From the NCBI GenBank assembly GCA_910579015.1, contig CAJTRO010000013.1, positions 1 through 27,028 on the forward strand: DNA of 27,028 bases. Reading direction: 5' to 3'. Below the pieces are notes generated by a model. It ran no database searches. It saw only the letters and a list, made by a program, of their open reading frames with translations, and was not told the DNA's origin. Origin of the DNA: an uncultured Dorea sp. GTDB taxonomy: Bacteria; Bacillota_A; Clostridia; Lachnospirales; Lachnospiraceae. Below are positions 11,264 to 20,117 of this stretch, piece after piece (the stretch's first letter is position 1; each line of letters starts with the position of its first letter). Position numbers and translations under genes: made by a program.

Positions 11264-12934
11264 TTAGAACAATCCGGTAATCTTTCCGTCCTCCGAAACA
11301 TCTATTCCATTTGCCGCCGGCACCTTTGGGAGCCCCGGCATCGTCATGATCGCTCCGGTCAGGGCGACAACAAACCCGGCTCCGGCGCTGACGTATACCT
11401 CGCGGATATGGATATCGAAACCGGAAGGACGTCCAAGCTTCTTCGCATCGTCCGACAGAGAGTACTGATTCTTGGCCATACATACCGGAAGGTCACCAAA
11501 GCCCATGGACTCTATCTTGGCCAGCTGTTTCTTCGCCGCCGGTTCATACACGACGCCTCCTGCCCCGTAGATCTCCTTTGCGATCGTCTCGATCTTCTTC
11601 TCCAGAGACAGCCCGTCCTCATACAATGTATGGAAATGACTCTCCTTATTCTTTAAGGTATCCAGTACCTTGCCTGCAAGGGCCTTTCCGCCTTCTCCGC
11701 CCTTCTCCCAAACTTCAGAAAGCGCGAATTCGCATCCCTTCTCCTCGCAGAATCTGCGGATGAAGTCATTCTCCGCCTCTGTATCTGTCACAAATGAATT
11801 CAGCGTCACTACAACCGGAACGCCGTATTTCTGGATGTTCTCAATATGCTTCTCAAGATTGACGATCCCTCGGGAAAGAGCCTCAAGATTCTCCTTGGAA
11901 AGCTCATCCTTTGCAGCCCCGCCGTTGTATTTCAGCGCGCGGACAGTCGCAACCAGAACCACTGCATCCGGCTTAAACCCGGCCTTACGGCACTTGATAT
12001 CCAGGAACTTCTCTGCACCCAGATCCGCTCCGAATCCGGCCTCTGTCACCGTGATATCGCTAAGCTTCAGCGCCATCCTTGTTGCCCTGACACTGTTGCA
12101 CCCATGTGCAATATTGGCAAACGGACCGCCGTGTACCAGCGCCGGCGTATGCTCCAGCGTCTGGATCAGATTCGGCTTGATGGCATCCTTAAGGAGCGCC
12201 GTCATGGCGCCTGTGGCATGAAGATCCTCTGCCGTCACCGGATCCCCGCTGAAATTATAAGCCACGATGATCTTCCCGAGCCTCTTCTTCAGATCCATGA
12301 CATCTTCCGCCAGACAGAGGATCGCCATGATCTCAGATGCGACCGTGATGACAAAATGATCCTCCCTCACCATTCCGTCCATCTTATTCCCAAGGCCGAC
12401 TACGATGTTCCGCAGGTTTCTGTCGTTCATATCCAGACAACGCTTCCATACCACCTGCCTTGGATCGATCCCAAGTAAGTTCCCCTGCTGGATATGGTTA
12501 TCTAACATAGCCGCAAGCAGATTGTTTGCCGATGTGATCGCATGGAAATCTCCGGTAAAATGAAGATTCAGATCCTCCATAGGCACTACCTGGGCATATC
12601 CTCCCCCTGCCGCTCCGCCCTTGATGCCAAAGCATGGTCCAAGAGACGGCTCACGGAGCGCTATGATCGCTTTCTGGCCAAGCTTCGCAAGGGCCTGTCC
12701 CAGACCTACCGTCGTCGTCGTCTTTCCCTCGCCCGCCGGCGTCGGATTAATTGCAGTTACCAGAACAAGCTTTCCATCCGGTCTGTCCTTGATCCTCTCC
12801 CAGACTTCATCTGATAATTTCGCCTTATACTTACCGTAGAATTCCAGTTCCTCTTCGTTGATCCCCACCGTTGCCGCCACATCCCTGATGTGAGCCATCT
12901 GCGCTTCCTGCGCGATCTGAATATCTGTCTTCAT
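11264..12934 (-). CDS. fhs: Formate-tetrahydrofolate ligase
   Basis: ATP-dependent synthesis of 10-formyl-tetrahydrofolate from formate, feeding purine and fMet synthesis and the methyl branch of the Wood-Ljungdahl pathway in acetogens. 556 residues, the normal length. The P-loop TPAGEGKTTTT is at 65-75. Other family blocks are EPSLGPCFGIKGGAAGGGYAQ, FHAITSANNLLAAMLDNH, VHGGPFANIAHGCNS and the C-terminal SAGAGFVVALTGAIMTMPGLP. I use the ATG at 12934 with GGGAG upstream; the longer frame to 13009 runs into the ftsK end. It lies 58 bases downstream of ftsK. No other Wood-Ljungdahl gene is in the window, so acetogenesis cannot be claimed from this gene alone. Confidence 0.98.
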   Translation of the reverse strand: MKTDIQIAQEAQMAHIRDVAATVGINEEELEFYGKYKAKLSDEVWERIKDRPDGKLVLVTAINPTPAGEGKTTTTVGLGQALAKLGQKAIIALREPSLGPCFGIKGGAAGGGYAQVVPMEDLNLHFTGDFHAITSANNLLAAMLDNHIQQGNLLGIDPRQVVWKRCLDMNDRNLRNIVVGLGNKMDGMVREDHFVITVASEIMAILCLAEDVMDLKKRLGKIIVAYNFSGDPVTAEDLHATGAMTALLKDAIKPNLIQTLEHTPALVHGGPFANIAHGCNSVRATRMALKLSDITVTEAGFGADLGAEKFLDIKCRKAGFKPDAVVLVATVRALKYNGGAAKDELSKENLEALSRGIVNLEKHIENIQKYGVPVVVTLNSFVTDTEAENDFIRRFCEEKGCEFALSEVWEKGGEGGKALAGKVLDTLKNKESHFHTLYEDGLSLEKKIETIAKEIYGAGGVVYEPAAKKQLAKIESMGFGDLPVCMAKNQYSLSDDAKKLGRPSGFDIHIREVYVSAGAGFVVALTGAIMTMPGLPKVPAANGIDVSEDGKITGLF

Positions 12935-12992
12935 TCGCTTCTCCCTTCTTACATACCTTATATTATGATAATTTCTATAGTTACATCTAAAA

Positions 12993-15503
12993 CTATCCTT
13001 CTTCCACAAACTGATCGAATTCTTCCGGCGACATCAGCACCTTCCTCGGCTTCGTCCCTTCCTCCGGTCCCACCACTCCTGCTTCCGCAAGCTGGTCCAT
13101 AATCCTTGCGGCCCGGTTAAACCCAATCTTAAACGCTCGTTGCAGCATCCCGATCGACGCCTTGTCCTTGTCGATGATCAGTCTGCCCGCCTCTGTAAAA
13201 TATGCATCCCGTCCGTCTCCCTCGACTGCGCCCCCCGCCGCCGGCATACTGCCGGCAGGATTCGTGTTGACGTGGTTCACTACTTCCTCATCATATGTAA
13301 CCTCTTCATTGTTGTTCTTCAGATAGTCGACCACATCCTGCACTTCCTTGTCTGTTACAAAGGAACCCTGCACTCTGGCCGGCTTCTGATAACCGGACGG
13401 ATAGAACAGCATGTCGCCCTTGCCAAGAAGCTTCTCCGCGCCGTTCATATCTATGATCGTCCGGGAATCCACGCCCGACGACACGGAAAATGCAATCCTT
13501 GAAGGCATGTTCGCCTTGATCAGACCGGTTATGACGTTCACAGACGGCCTCTGAGTAGCGATCACCAGATGGATACCCGCCGCTCTCGCAAGCTGTGCCA
13601 GACGGCAGATTGCGCCCTCCACCTCACCGGGTGCGACCATCATCAGATCCGCAAGCTCATCGACGATAACGACAATCTGCGGCAGAGGCTTCCTCTCAAT
13701 TCCGTCAACAGACGGTGTCTCCATAATCTTCTCATTATATCCCTTCATGTCCCTTACGCCGTACTCGGCAAACGCGCGGTAACGTCTGTCCATCTCGGCA
13801 ACCGCCCAGTTCAGGGCTCCCGCCGCCTTCTTCGGATCCGTCACCACAGGGATCATCAGATGCGGAATCCCGTTATATACACTGAGCTCAACCACCTTCG
13901 GATCGATCATGATCAGCTTCACTTCATCCGGCGTTGCTTTATAGAGGATACTTATGATCAGCGTATTGATGCAGACCGACTTTCCAGATCCGGTTGCTCC
14001 GGCGATCAGTACATGAGGCATCTTCCCAATGTCCGTCACCACAGCCTTCCCTCCGATATCCTTGCCTGCCGCAAAGGATATCTTAGACGAACTATTCTTG
14101 AATTCAGCCGTCTCCAGAAGATCCCTCAGCATCACCGCAGAGTTCTCCTTGTTCGGCACCTCTATCCCCACGGCCGCCTTCCCCGGGATCGGCGCCTCGA
14201 TCCGGATATCCGCCGCCGCAAGATTCAGCTTGATATCGTCTGAGAGACCGACAATCTTGCTGACCTTCACTCCCATCTCCGGTTGCAGCTCATACCGTGT
14301 GACCGACGGACCGCAGCTTACATTGGTCACCGTCACCTTCACCCCAAAATTCTGCAAGATCTGTTGCAGCTTGATGGCGGTCTCGCGAAGCTGTGCATCG
14401 GATTCTCCCTTCTTTTTACTTCCCTTCTTAAGAAGCGTAAGGGGAGGCACACGATAATTCTTTCTGGGCTTTGCATCCGACGCCGCGGCCGACATTGCAG
14501 CCGCCACATCATCTGAAAGCTCCTCCTTCTTTGAGGCTTTCTCCCTGGCCGGGCTTGTATCTGCTTCCTCTTTGGCTTCGGCTGTCACCGGCGCCGGAAC
14601 AACGATCTCTTCCACAGCTTCCTGACGGATCGGAATCGGCACGCCCTTTAACACTCCATGGGACGTCGGCATCTCGACAGACACCATCTCCTCCGGTTCT
14701 GACGATACTTCTTCCTCCCCGCGGTCTATCACAAAGTCCACGGCCTCCTTTGGCGCTTCCTGATTCTTCTTCCTGCCCCTCTTCTTACTGTCCTCGGATG
14801 ATCCGGCAGGCTCGGCCGTCAGCTCCCTCAAACCCGGCTGCCATCCTGCCAGAGCCGTATCAAATGAAACTCCCTCCACATGTCTGTCGCTTCTCTTCTT
14901 TGATCTTGCTGCCTGCTCCTCCTTCGACTGAGACTCCCTGATCCGTCTCCTCTCCATGGCAAGCTCGCGCCTGTGCTGTGCATCCCGTCTGGCCCTGTCA
15001 TACACCTTGTCACTCTGGGTTTTTACCCCCTTAAGAGCCGACCTTCCGGTGATGACCACCAGACATATGATCATCAGTATGATATCAACAACGTAAGTCC
15101 CTGCAATACCGATCGCCGGTGTCAGGGCATTCACCAGTGTCTCTCCTACAACTCCGCCCCTGACGTCAACTAACTGAAGGAACATACATACAAGCACCAG
15201 CAGGCACACGGCCGCCGCCGTCTTTGGATACACACCTGGATTCCCCTGATTCGAGATCAGAAACGTAACAATCCCGAACAGCAGGAACGGGATCACATAG
15301 GACGCCCAGCCAAATATGCTGTTCATCCATTCTGCCAGCGCCGCCCCTACGAATCCTCCGAATCCAAAATTGCTGATCAGCAGTAATATACTGGCCGCAA
15401 GTGTCATCCAGATCACAATCTCCGTCCCCACAAAGCTTGTCTCTATATTGGTCTTCTTCTTTGTCTGCTTACTGCTCCCCCGTTTTTTTGCTTTAGCAGC
15501 CAT
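12993..15503 (-). CDS. ftsK: DNA translocase FtsK/SpoIIIE
   Basis: Membrane-anchored hexameric ATPase that pumps chromosome DNA through the closing septum or into the forespore. 836 residues. Four or so membrane helices lie at 26-152, followed by a long charged linker (about 160-345), then the motor. Walker A GATGSGKS is at 502-509 and Walker B IVVIVDELADL at 610-620. Further motor blocks are LARAAGIHLVIATQRPSVNVITGLIKANMPSRIAF. A winged-helix gamma domain (about 775-836) should read polar KOPS/SRS sequences. GGGGGAG precedes the ATG at 15503. A good extended -10 promoter sits at 15540-15568, at the end of tepA. tepA next to spoIIIE/ftsK is a conserved Bacillota arrangement. Whether it serves division or sporulation cannot be told from sequence. 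Confidence 0.96.
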   Translation of the reverse strand: MAAKAKKRGSSKQTKKKTNIETSFVGTEIVIWMTLAASILLLISNFGFGGFVGAALAEWMNSIFGWASYVIPFLLFGIVTFLISNQGNPGVYPKTAAAVCLLVLVCMFLQLVDVRGGVVGETLVNALTPAIGIAGTYVVDIILMIICLVVITGRSALKGVKTQSDKVYDRARRDAQHRRELAMERRRIRESQSKEEQAARSKKRSDRHVEGVSFDTALAGWQPGLRELTAEPAGSSEDSKKRGRKKNQEAPKEAVDFVIDRGEEEVSSEPEEMVSVEMPTSHGVLKGVPIPIRQEAVEEIVVPAPVTAEAKEEADTSPAREKASKKEELSDDVAAAMSAAASDAKPRKNYRVPPLTLLKKGSKKKGESDAQLRETAIKLQQILQNFGVKVTVTNVSCGPSVTRYELQPEMGVKVSKIVGLSDDIKLNLAAADIRIEAPIPGKAAVGIEVPNKENSAVMLRDLLETAEFKNSSSKISFAAGKDIGGKAVVTDIGKMPHVLIAGATGSGKSVCINTLIISILYKATPDEVKLIMIDPKVVELSVYNGIPHLMIPVVTDPKKAAGALNWAVAEMDRRYRAFAEYGVRDMKGYNEKIMETPSVDGIERKPLPQIVVIVDELADLMMVAPGEVEGAICRLAQLARAAGIHLVIATQRPSVNVITGLIKANMPSRIAFSVSSGVDSRTIIDMNGAEKLLGKGDMLFYPSGYQKPARVQGSFVTDKEVQDVVDYLKNNNEEVTYDEEVVNHVNTNPAGSMPAAGGAVEGDGRDAYFTEAGRLIIDKDKASIGMLQRAFKIGFNRAARIMDQLAEAGVVGPEEGTKPRKVLMSPEEFDQFVEEG

Positions 15504-15539
15504 CCTATTCTCCCCCTTATTATGGCAATACTATTATAT

Positions 15540-15568
15540 AGTATAGCATTTTTGGAAATGGCTGTCAT
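15540..15568 (-). promoter_or_regulatory. Promoter for ftsK
   Basis: On the minus strand ATGACA (15568-15563), 17 bases, then TATACT (15545-15540) with an extended TGC directly before it. Its -35 box touches the tepA stop codon (15568-15570). ftsK can therefore be transcribed independently of tepA. Confidence 0.65.
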
Positions 15569-16266
15569 TACATATTTTCGCTCTTTTTCTGCCTCCACTG
15601 GTCAATCATTTCGTGCAATTTATTCAATGCGTCGCTCATTCCCCCGACCTCGTCGATCAGTCCTTCCTTCACCGCGTCCTTCCCCTCAAGCAGCGTTCCC
15701 ACATCCTTCACCAGCTCCGTCTGGTTCAGCATCAGTTCTTCAATCCGCCTCTGCGTCATATGAGAATGATCCGCAAGAAACCTTGTGATCCGGTCCTGCG
15801 TCTTTATCATATTGCGCAGGCTCTGCGTGATCCCTATGAACATCCCGTTTGAACGGACCGGATGGATGATCATGGTGCCGCTGGGTACAATAAATGAATA
15901 CTTGGCAGAGACTGCCAGGGGACCTCCGATCGAATGGCTTCCTCCAAGGACCAGGGACACCGTCGGCTTGCTCAAGGATGCGATCATCTCCGCGATGGAC
16001 AGCCCCGCCTCCACATCGCCTCCCAGTGTATTCAGAAGAATCAGAAGCCCTTCGATCTCGTCACTGTCCTCCACCTCGGCAAGAAGCGGAAGCATATGCT
16101 CATATTTGGTCGATTTTGCATTGCCTGATACGGCCTCATGTCCCTCGATCTCACCGATGACCGTCAACAGCTTGATCTTATGACGGCTCTTATTCCCCTC
16201 CAGGTCCACACTTCCCAGTTCCTTGATCTCTTCCCGTTTCTGCTCCTTTTGCGCTCCGTCTGACAT
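15568..16266 (-). CDS. tepA: ClpP-like serine peptidase, TepA/YmfB type
   Basis: ClpP-fold protease of 232 residues from the ATG at 16266. The catalytic serine is S112 in GGSHSIGGPLAVSA and the histidine H135 in TMIIHPVR; LNTLGGDVEAGLSIAE is the family block before them. B. subtilis TepA was reported as a translocation-enhancing protein and degrades small spore proteins; it works without a Clp ATPase as far as known. GGAGGTG lies about 7 bases before the ATG; the longer frame to 16293 has no support. That ribosome site is buried in a 16-bp hairpin (16271-16326) which looks like the terminator of the upstream metY unit. The gene ends at the ftsK promoter. Confidence 0.93.
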   Translation of the reverse strand: MSDGAQKEQKREEIKELGSVDLEGNKSRHKIKLLTVIGEIEGHEAVSGNAKSTKYEHMLPLLAEVEDSDEIEGLLILLNTLGGDVEAGLSIAEMIASLSKPTVSLVLGGSHSIGGPLAVSAKYSFIVPSGTMIIHPVRSNGMFIGITQSLRNMIKTQDRITRFLADHSHMTQRRIEELMLNQTELVKDVGTLLEGKDAVKEGLIDEVGGMSDALNKLHEMIDQWRQKKSENM

Positions 16267-16270
16267 AAAA

Positions 16271-16326
16271 AAACACCTCCATACTATTCTCAATAATACC
16301 TGCTCATAGTTAGTATGGAAGTGTTT
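16271..16326 (-). terminator. Terminator-like hairpin that also covers the tepA ribosome site
   Basis: 16-bp stem with one mismatch (16271-16286 against 16311-16326), 24-base loop, followed on the minus strand by seven T residues. It lies just after metY (stop 16345) and would terminate metY transcription. The downstream arm contains the tepA GGAGGTG, and the T run runs into the tepA ATG. Readthrough RNA would therefore have its tepA ribosome site hidden. Confidence 0.75.
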
Positions 16327-16344
16327 TCTATATTTTATACCTGA

Positions 16345-17625
16345 TCACACCTGTTCAAGCGCCTGTGAAAGATCCGCAATGATATCGTCAATGTGTTCAA
16401 TCCCCACACTGAACCGGATGAGATCCGGCTGAACTCCTGCCTCCACAAGCTCCTGATCGTTCATCTGACGGTGGGTATGGCTTGCCGGATGAAGGACGCA
16501 GCTTCTTGCATCCGCCACATGGGTTACGATCGCGATCAGCTTAAGGCTGTCCATCATGCGGACCGCCGCCTCTCTCCCGCCCTTAAGGCCGAAGGTGATC
16601 ACGCCGCAGGTTCCATCCGGCATATACTTGCAGGCAAGCTCATAGTATCTGTCTCCCGGAAGAGACGGACAATTCACCCAGGCAATCTTCTCATGATCCT
16701 TAAGATACTGCGCGGCCTTAAGCGCATTCGAACAATGTCTCTCCATGCGCAGCGGCAGCGTCTCTAAACCAAGATTCAGAAGAAATGCATTCTGGGGAGA
16801 CTGTATCGAACCTAAGTCCCGCATAAGCTGTGCCGTCGCCTTGGTGATATACGCGCCCTTGCCGAACTTCTGTGTATATACGATCCCGTGATAGGTCTCA
16901 TCCGGCGTCGTAAGCCCCGGGAACTTATCCGCATAGGCATCCCAGTCAAAATTACCGCTGTCCACGATTGCACCGCCCACACACACAGCATGACCGTCCA
17001 TGTACTTGGTGGTGGAATGGGTAACGATATCCGCGCCCCACTCGAAAGGACGGCAGTTTACCGGTGTTGCGAATGTATTGTCCACGATAAACGGAACCCC
17101 GTGGGCATGGGCCGCATCAGCAAATTTCTCAAAATCCAGCACCACCAGCGCCGGATTGGCGATACTCTCACCGAAAACAGCCTTTGTATTCTCTCTGAAA
17201 GCCGCGTCTAATTCCTCTGCCGTGCAGTCCGGATCTACGAAGGTTGCATCCACGCCCATCTTGCGGATCGTATGGGCATAGAGATTATAGGTGCCTCCAT
17301 AGAGCGCCGACGCGCACACAACATGGTCTCCCGCTTCCACGATATTCATCAGCGCATAGAAATTCGCCGCCTGCCCCGATGATGTCAGCATGGCCGCCAC
17401 GCCGCCCTCCATATCGCAGATCTTGGACGCCACGGCATCATTGGTCGGATTCTGCAAACGAGTATAGAAATACCCGGACTCCTCCAGGTCAAACAGACGT
17501 CCCATCTGCTCGCTGGAATTGTATTTGAACGTTGTACTCTGGCAGATCGGCAGAACCCTCGCCTCTCCGTTACCCGGCTGATAACCCGACTGTATACATT
17601 TGGTTTCTATCTTAAAGTCACTCAT
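16345..17625 (-). CDS. metY: O-acetylhomoserine sulfhydrylase (PLP Cys/Met metabolism enzyme)
   Basis: PLP enzyme of the Cys/Met metabolism family, 426 residues, the length typical of O-acetylhomoserine aminocarboxypropyltransferase, which makes homocysteine from O-acetylhomoserine and sulfide. Visible motifs: YFYTRLQNPT (52-61, phosphate-contacting Tyr/Arg), SSGQAA, the cofactor Asp182 in VDNTFATPV, and Schiff-base Lys207 in THSTTKYMDGH. The C-terminal SVGIEHIDDIIADL is standard. AAGGAGG stands before the ATG at 17625; the longer frame to 17709 overlaps the upstream gene and is rejected. The gene is 20 bases downstream of the CFI-box gene. Methionine gamma-lyase has the same fold and remains an alternative, but length and the active-site region favour MetY. 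No SAM or T-box riboswitch is evident upstream. Confidence 0.88.
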   Translation of the reverse strand: MSDFKIETKCIQSGYQPGNGEARVLPICQSTTFKYNSSEQMGRLFDLEESGYFYTRLQNPTNDAVASKICDMEGGVAAMLTSSGQAANFYALMNIVEAGDHVVCASALYGGTYNLYAHTIRKMGVDATFVDPDCTAEELDAAFRENTKAVFGESIANPALVVLDFEKFADAAHAHGVPFIVDNTFATPVNCRPFEWGADIVTHSTTKYMDGHAVCVGGAIVDSGNFDWDAYADKFPGLTTPDETYHGIVYTQKFGKGAYITKATAQLMRDLGSIQSPQNAFLLNLGLETLPLRMERHCSNALKAAQYLKDHEKIAWVNCPSLPGDRYYELACKYMPDGTCGVITFGLKGGREAAVRMMDSLKLIAIVTHVADARSCVLHPASHTHRQMNDQELVEAGVQPDLIRFSVGIEHIDDIIADLSQALEQV

Positions 17626-17645
17626 TACTTTCCTCCTTGTTCTTC

Positions 17646-18425
17646 TCAACTGTACTTTGGCATATCTTCTGGAAGATATCTCAATCTCAGCCTTCCGACC
17701 ATCCTGCAATACAGCTCTTTACAGGCTTCATACTCTCCTTCTTCCACGTACCGGATACAGGGCATAAGATAATCCTTTAGAATCTCCTCATAGATCCGGT
17801 CCGGTTCCTTCTGCATCCCGATCACAAACACGATACCGGGCGCGATCTCATAATACTCATCCACCAGCGCCCTGCCCTCCTTCGTCCTCATCAGGTACTG
17901 ATCCCGATAACTTCTGAGGGTATTCAGTTCATAACAGTCGTCCGCCTTCCCCTGGCTTAAGCATACTGCCGTCGTGATATAACAGAGCCCCTTCTTAAAT
18001 CCTCCTGCGATCTGCCCGAATTCTGATCTTGTGAGGGGATACCCCGTTACCTTCCAGCTGTTCCAGATCTCTACCATGCGTTCCGCGATCCAGTCGTTCC
18101 GTTCATCATGCCGGTAGACAAGCATCGGAATGATGTAGACCGCCATCGTCAGGTTATAATCAATCCCAGCCTTCTCTCTCTGCCGCCTTGGAACTTCTGA
18201 CATCTTCTTCTGTGCATACTCCGGGATCGCCGAAGCCAGCTCTTCCACAATCTCTTCCTCTGTCATCCCTTCCTCCCCGGCGCATCCAGCAAGTGAGGTA
18301 ATCATATCCTTGTGACTGTCATACGCACTCTTAAAGAAATCCTCATAGGTCTTCTTCTTAAAAAATCTCATATTCCCAAGCATCTCGTCAAACAGCTCAC
18401 ATAGAGCCTTCCTGGTCTCTTCCAT
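17646..18425 (-). CDS. CFI-box domain protein of unknown function
   Basis: 259-residue protein, mainly helical, no signal peptide. The C-terminal half has the CFI-box pattern: CYITTAVC (148-155), then LRSYRDQYL (170-178), then GRALVDEYYEIAP (184-196). In other proteins this short module (C-[FY]-I-x-T-A, LRxFRD, YYxxSP) ends many multidomain sequences and its function is not known. The N-terminal 140 residues (FFKKKTYEDFFKSAYDSH) are not recognised. GGAGGG lies about 6 bases before the ATG at 18425. It is 63 bases downstream of yebC and 20 bases upstream of metY, so likely cotranscribed with metY. The conserved Cys148 might be modified or bind metal, which is speculation. Confidence 0.78.
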   Translation of the reverse strand: MEETRKALCELFDEMLGNMRFFKKKTYEDFFKSAYDSHKDMITSLAGCAGEEGMTEEEIVEELASAIPEYAQKKMSEVPRRQREKAGIDYNLTMAVYIIPMLVYRHDERNDWIAERMVEIWNSWKVTGYPLTRSEFGQIAGGFKKGLCYITTAVCLSQGKADDCYELNTLRSYRDQYLMRTKEGRALVDEYYEIAPGIVFVIGMQKEPDRIYEEILKDYLMPCIRYVEEGEYEACKELYCRMVGRLRLRYLPEDMPKYS

Positions 18426-18488
18426 CCATGTCCCTCCGTTTCCAAAGGGTGCCCAATCCTAACAGAAGCATCCTTTTCTATGGCTTCC

Positions 18489-19220
18489 TTATTCGTCCCA
18501 GTTATGGTATACGTCCTGCACGTCGTCATCGTCATCCAGCATATCAAGCGTCTTCTGGATACTTGCAATATCCTTCGGATCCGTCAGCTCCACATAAGTC
18601 TGCGGGAGCATCGTCACCTCAGCGGCAGCCATAGGAATCCCAGCTTCCTCCATGGCCAGACGTACCGCGCTGAAATCCTCCGGAGACGTCAGCACTTCAT
18701 AGCTGTCCTCTTCCTCCACCAGATCCTCCGCGCCTGCGTCTAACACCATCATCATCAGCTCATCCGGATCGCCCTCGTATTCTTCCTTATCTACAACGAT
18801 CTGTCCCTTCTTGTCGAACATGAAAGAGACACATCCCGGCGTGCCCACATTGCCGTTTCCCTTGGTAAATGCATTCTTTACATTGGATGCTGTACGGTTC
18901 TTATTGTCCGTCAGCGTCTCCACGATGATCGCCGTGCCGTTCGGCCCATATCCCTCATATGTAATATGCTCGTAATTAGCCGCGTTGGCGTCGCTGTCCG
19001 CACGCTTGATGTTGCGCTCTATCGTATCGTTCGGCATATTATTCGCCTTCGCCTTGGCGATCACGTCACGAAGCCGGCTGTTATTGGCTGGATCCGCGCT
19101 TCCGCCTTCCTTTACCGCCACTGCAAGCTCCTTCCCGATCTTTGTGAATATCTTTCCTTTTGCCGCGTCGTTCTTCTCTTTCTTATGCTTGATATTGGCA
19201 AATTTTGAATGTCCTGACAT
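18489..19220 (-). CDS. yebC: YebC/PmpR family protein (transcription or translation factor)
   Basis: 243-residue protein of the widespread YebC family, three-domain and acidic at the C-terminus (LDMLDDDDDVQDVYHNWDE). The invariant start MSGHSKFANIKHKKEKNDAA and the blocks RDVIAKAKANNMPNDTIERN and YEGYGPNGTAIIVE identify it. Members have been described as DNA-binding regulators; more recent work assigns some of them a role in translation of proline-rich stretches. GAGGG precedes the ATG at 19220. It lies 79 bases downstream of the CBS protein gene. Which of the two roles applies cannot be read here. Confidence 0.95.
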   Translation of the reverse strand: MSGHSKFANIKHKKEKNDAAKGKIFTKIGKELAVAVKEGGSADPANNSRLRDVIAKAKANNMPNDTIERNIKRADSDANAANYEHITYEGYGPNGTAIIVETLTDNKNRTASNVKNAFTKGNGNVGTPGCVSFMFDKKGQIVVDKEEYEGDPDELMMMVLDAGAEDLVEEEDSYEVLTSPEDFSAVRLAMEEAGIPMAAAEVTMLPQTYVELTDPKDIASIQKTLDMLDDDDDVQDVYHNWDE

Positions 19221-19299
19221 AATTCATCCCTCGCTTATATTCTTAAATTCACAGAATCACACGCTTCTCCCCGTCCGGGATCATGCGCTCTTTATTCTA

Positions 19300-20094
19300 T
19301 CACTCTTTCCAGCGTTTTTCAATCTTAACTCTCTGGATTGTATTATTATCCACATGAAGCACGGTAAAACGATAACCGCCGTAATCAACGACACACCGCT
19401 CGTCTTCTCCCGGGATCCGGTCCAGCTGGTGGACAAGGAAGCCGTTCAGCGTCTCGTATTCGTCCTTCTCAAATTCAATCGGGAGCACGTCCTCCAGATC
19501 TTCAAGCCCCGCCATCCCGTTTACCAGATAGCTGCCTCCTTGCAGTCTGCGGATCCACTCCACCTCCTCGTCATGCTCGTCCAGGATATTTCCCACGATC
19601 TCCTCAAGGATATCCTCCATGGTCACCAGACCGGAAGTCTGCCCGTACTCGTCCAGAACGATCCGGATATGATTCTGGTCTGCCTGCATCTCTTTAAACA
19701 ATGTATCAATACTCTTCGTCTCCGGTATAAATGCCGCCGGCCTTATGTACCCTTTCAGTTCCTTAAGGGGTATCCTTCTTAGTCTCTCGTCCAGATAACA
19801 CGACATCGCCTCCCGAAGATGCATGATCCCGATGATCTCATCGATCTCGCCTTCGCATACGGGGAATCTGGAATAATTCTCTTTAAGCATGAATCTCAAA
19901 GCATCCTCAAGCACTTTATCACTGTCGATCGCGATAATGTTCTTCCGGTGCGTCATGATATCCTTCGCGGCTTTATCCATATACCGGATAATATTATGGA
20001 TCAGTCCCGCCGCTTCCTTCTGCGCCCCCTCGTCAAGCTCGTCATCCGTTCTCAACAAGTGCTTCATCCTTTGAAATAAACTACCATCCTCCAT
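19300..20094 (-). CDS. CorC/HlyC-like CBS-domain protein without membrane domain
   Basis: 264-residue soluble protein. Two CBS motifs (about 45-105 and 112-168; DIMTHRKNIIAID, SRFPVC, IIGIMHLREA, IRIVLDEYGQTSGLVTMEDI) are followed by the transporter-associated CorC_HlyC domain (about 178-258; YLVNGMAGLEDLEDVL). The DUF21 membrane domain of full-length CorB/HlyC homologues is missing, so this is the short CorC type linked to magnesium/cobalt resistance, and CBS domains are likely to sense adenosine nucleotides. The ATG at 20094 lies 23 bases after mazF. AAAGGAG is 15 bases upstream, somewhat far, and AAGGG is only two bases upstream, so coupling to mazF may matter. No functional ion-transport partner is in the window. 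Confidence 0.88.
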   Translation of the reverse strand: MEDGSLFQRMKHLLRTDDELDEGAQKEAAGLIHNIIRYMDKAAKDIMTHRKNIIAIDSDKVLEDALRFMLKENYSRFPVCEGEIDEIIGIMHLREAMSCYLDERLRRIPLKELKGYIRPAAFIPETKSIDTLFKEMQADQNHIRIVLDEYGQTSGLVTMEDILEEIVGNILDEHDEEVEWIRRLQGGSYLVNGMAGLEDLEDVLPIEFEKDEYETLNGFLVHQLDRIPGEDERCVVDYGGYRFTVLHVDNNTIQRVKIEKRWKE

Positions 20095-20117
20095 AACCCT
20101 TGTTTCATACTCCTTTA

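Noticed and set aside
12993..13009. N-terminal extension of formate-tetrahydrofolate ligase overlapping ftsK
   Set aside because: Residues before MKTDIQIAQEAQ do not resemble the family and the ATG at 12934 has a ribosome site.
20050..20112. Tiny frame starting ATGAAACAAGGG upstream of the CBS protein
   Set aside because: It ends after 14 codons inside the CBS gene, and AAAGGAG is only one base from its ATG.
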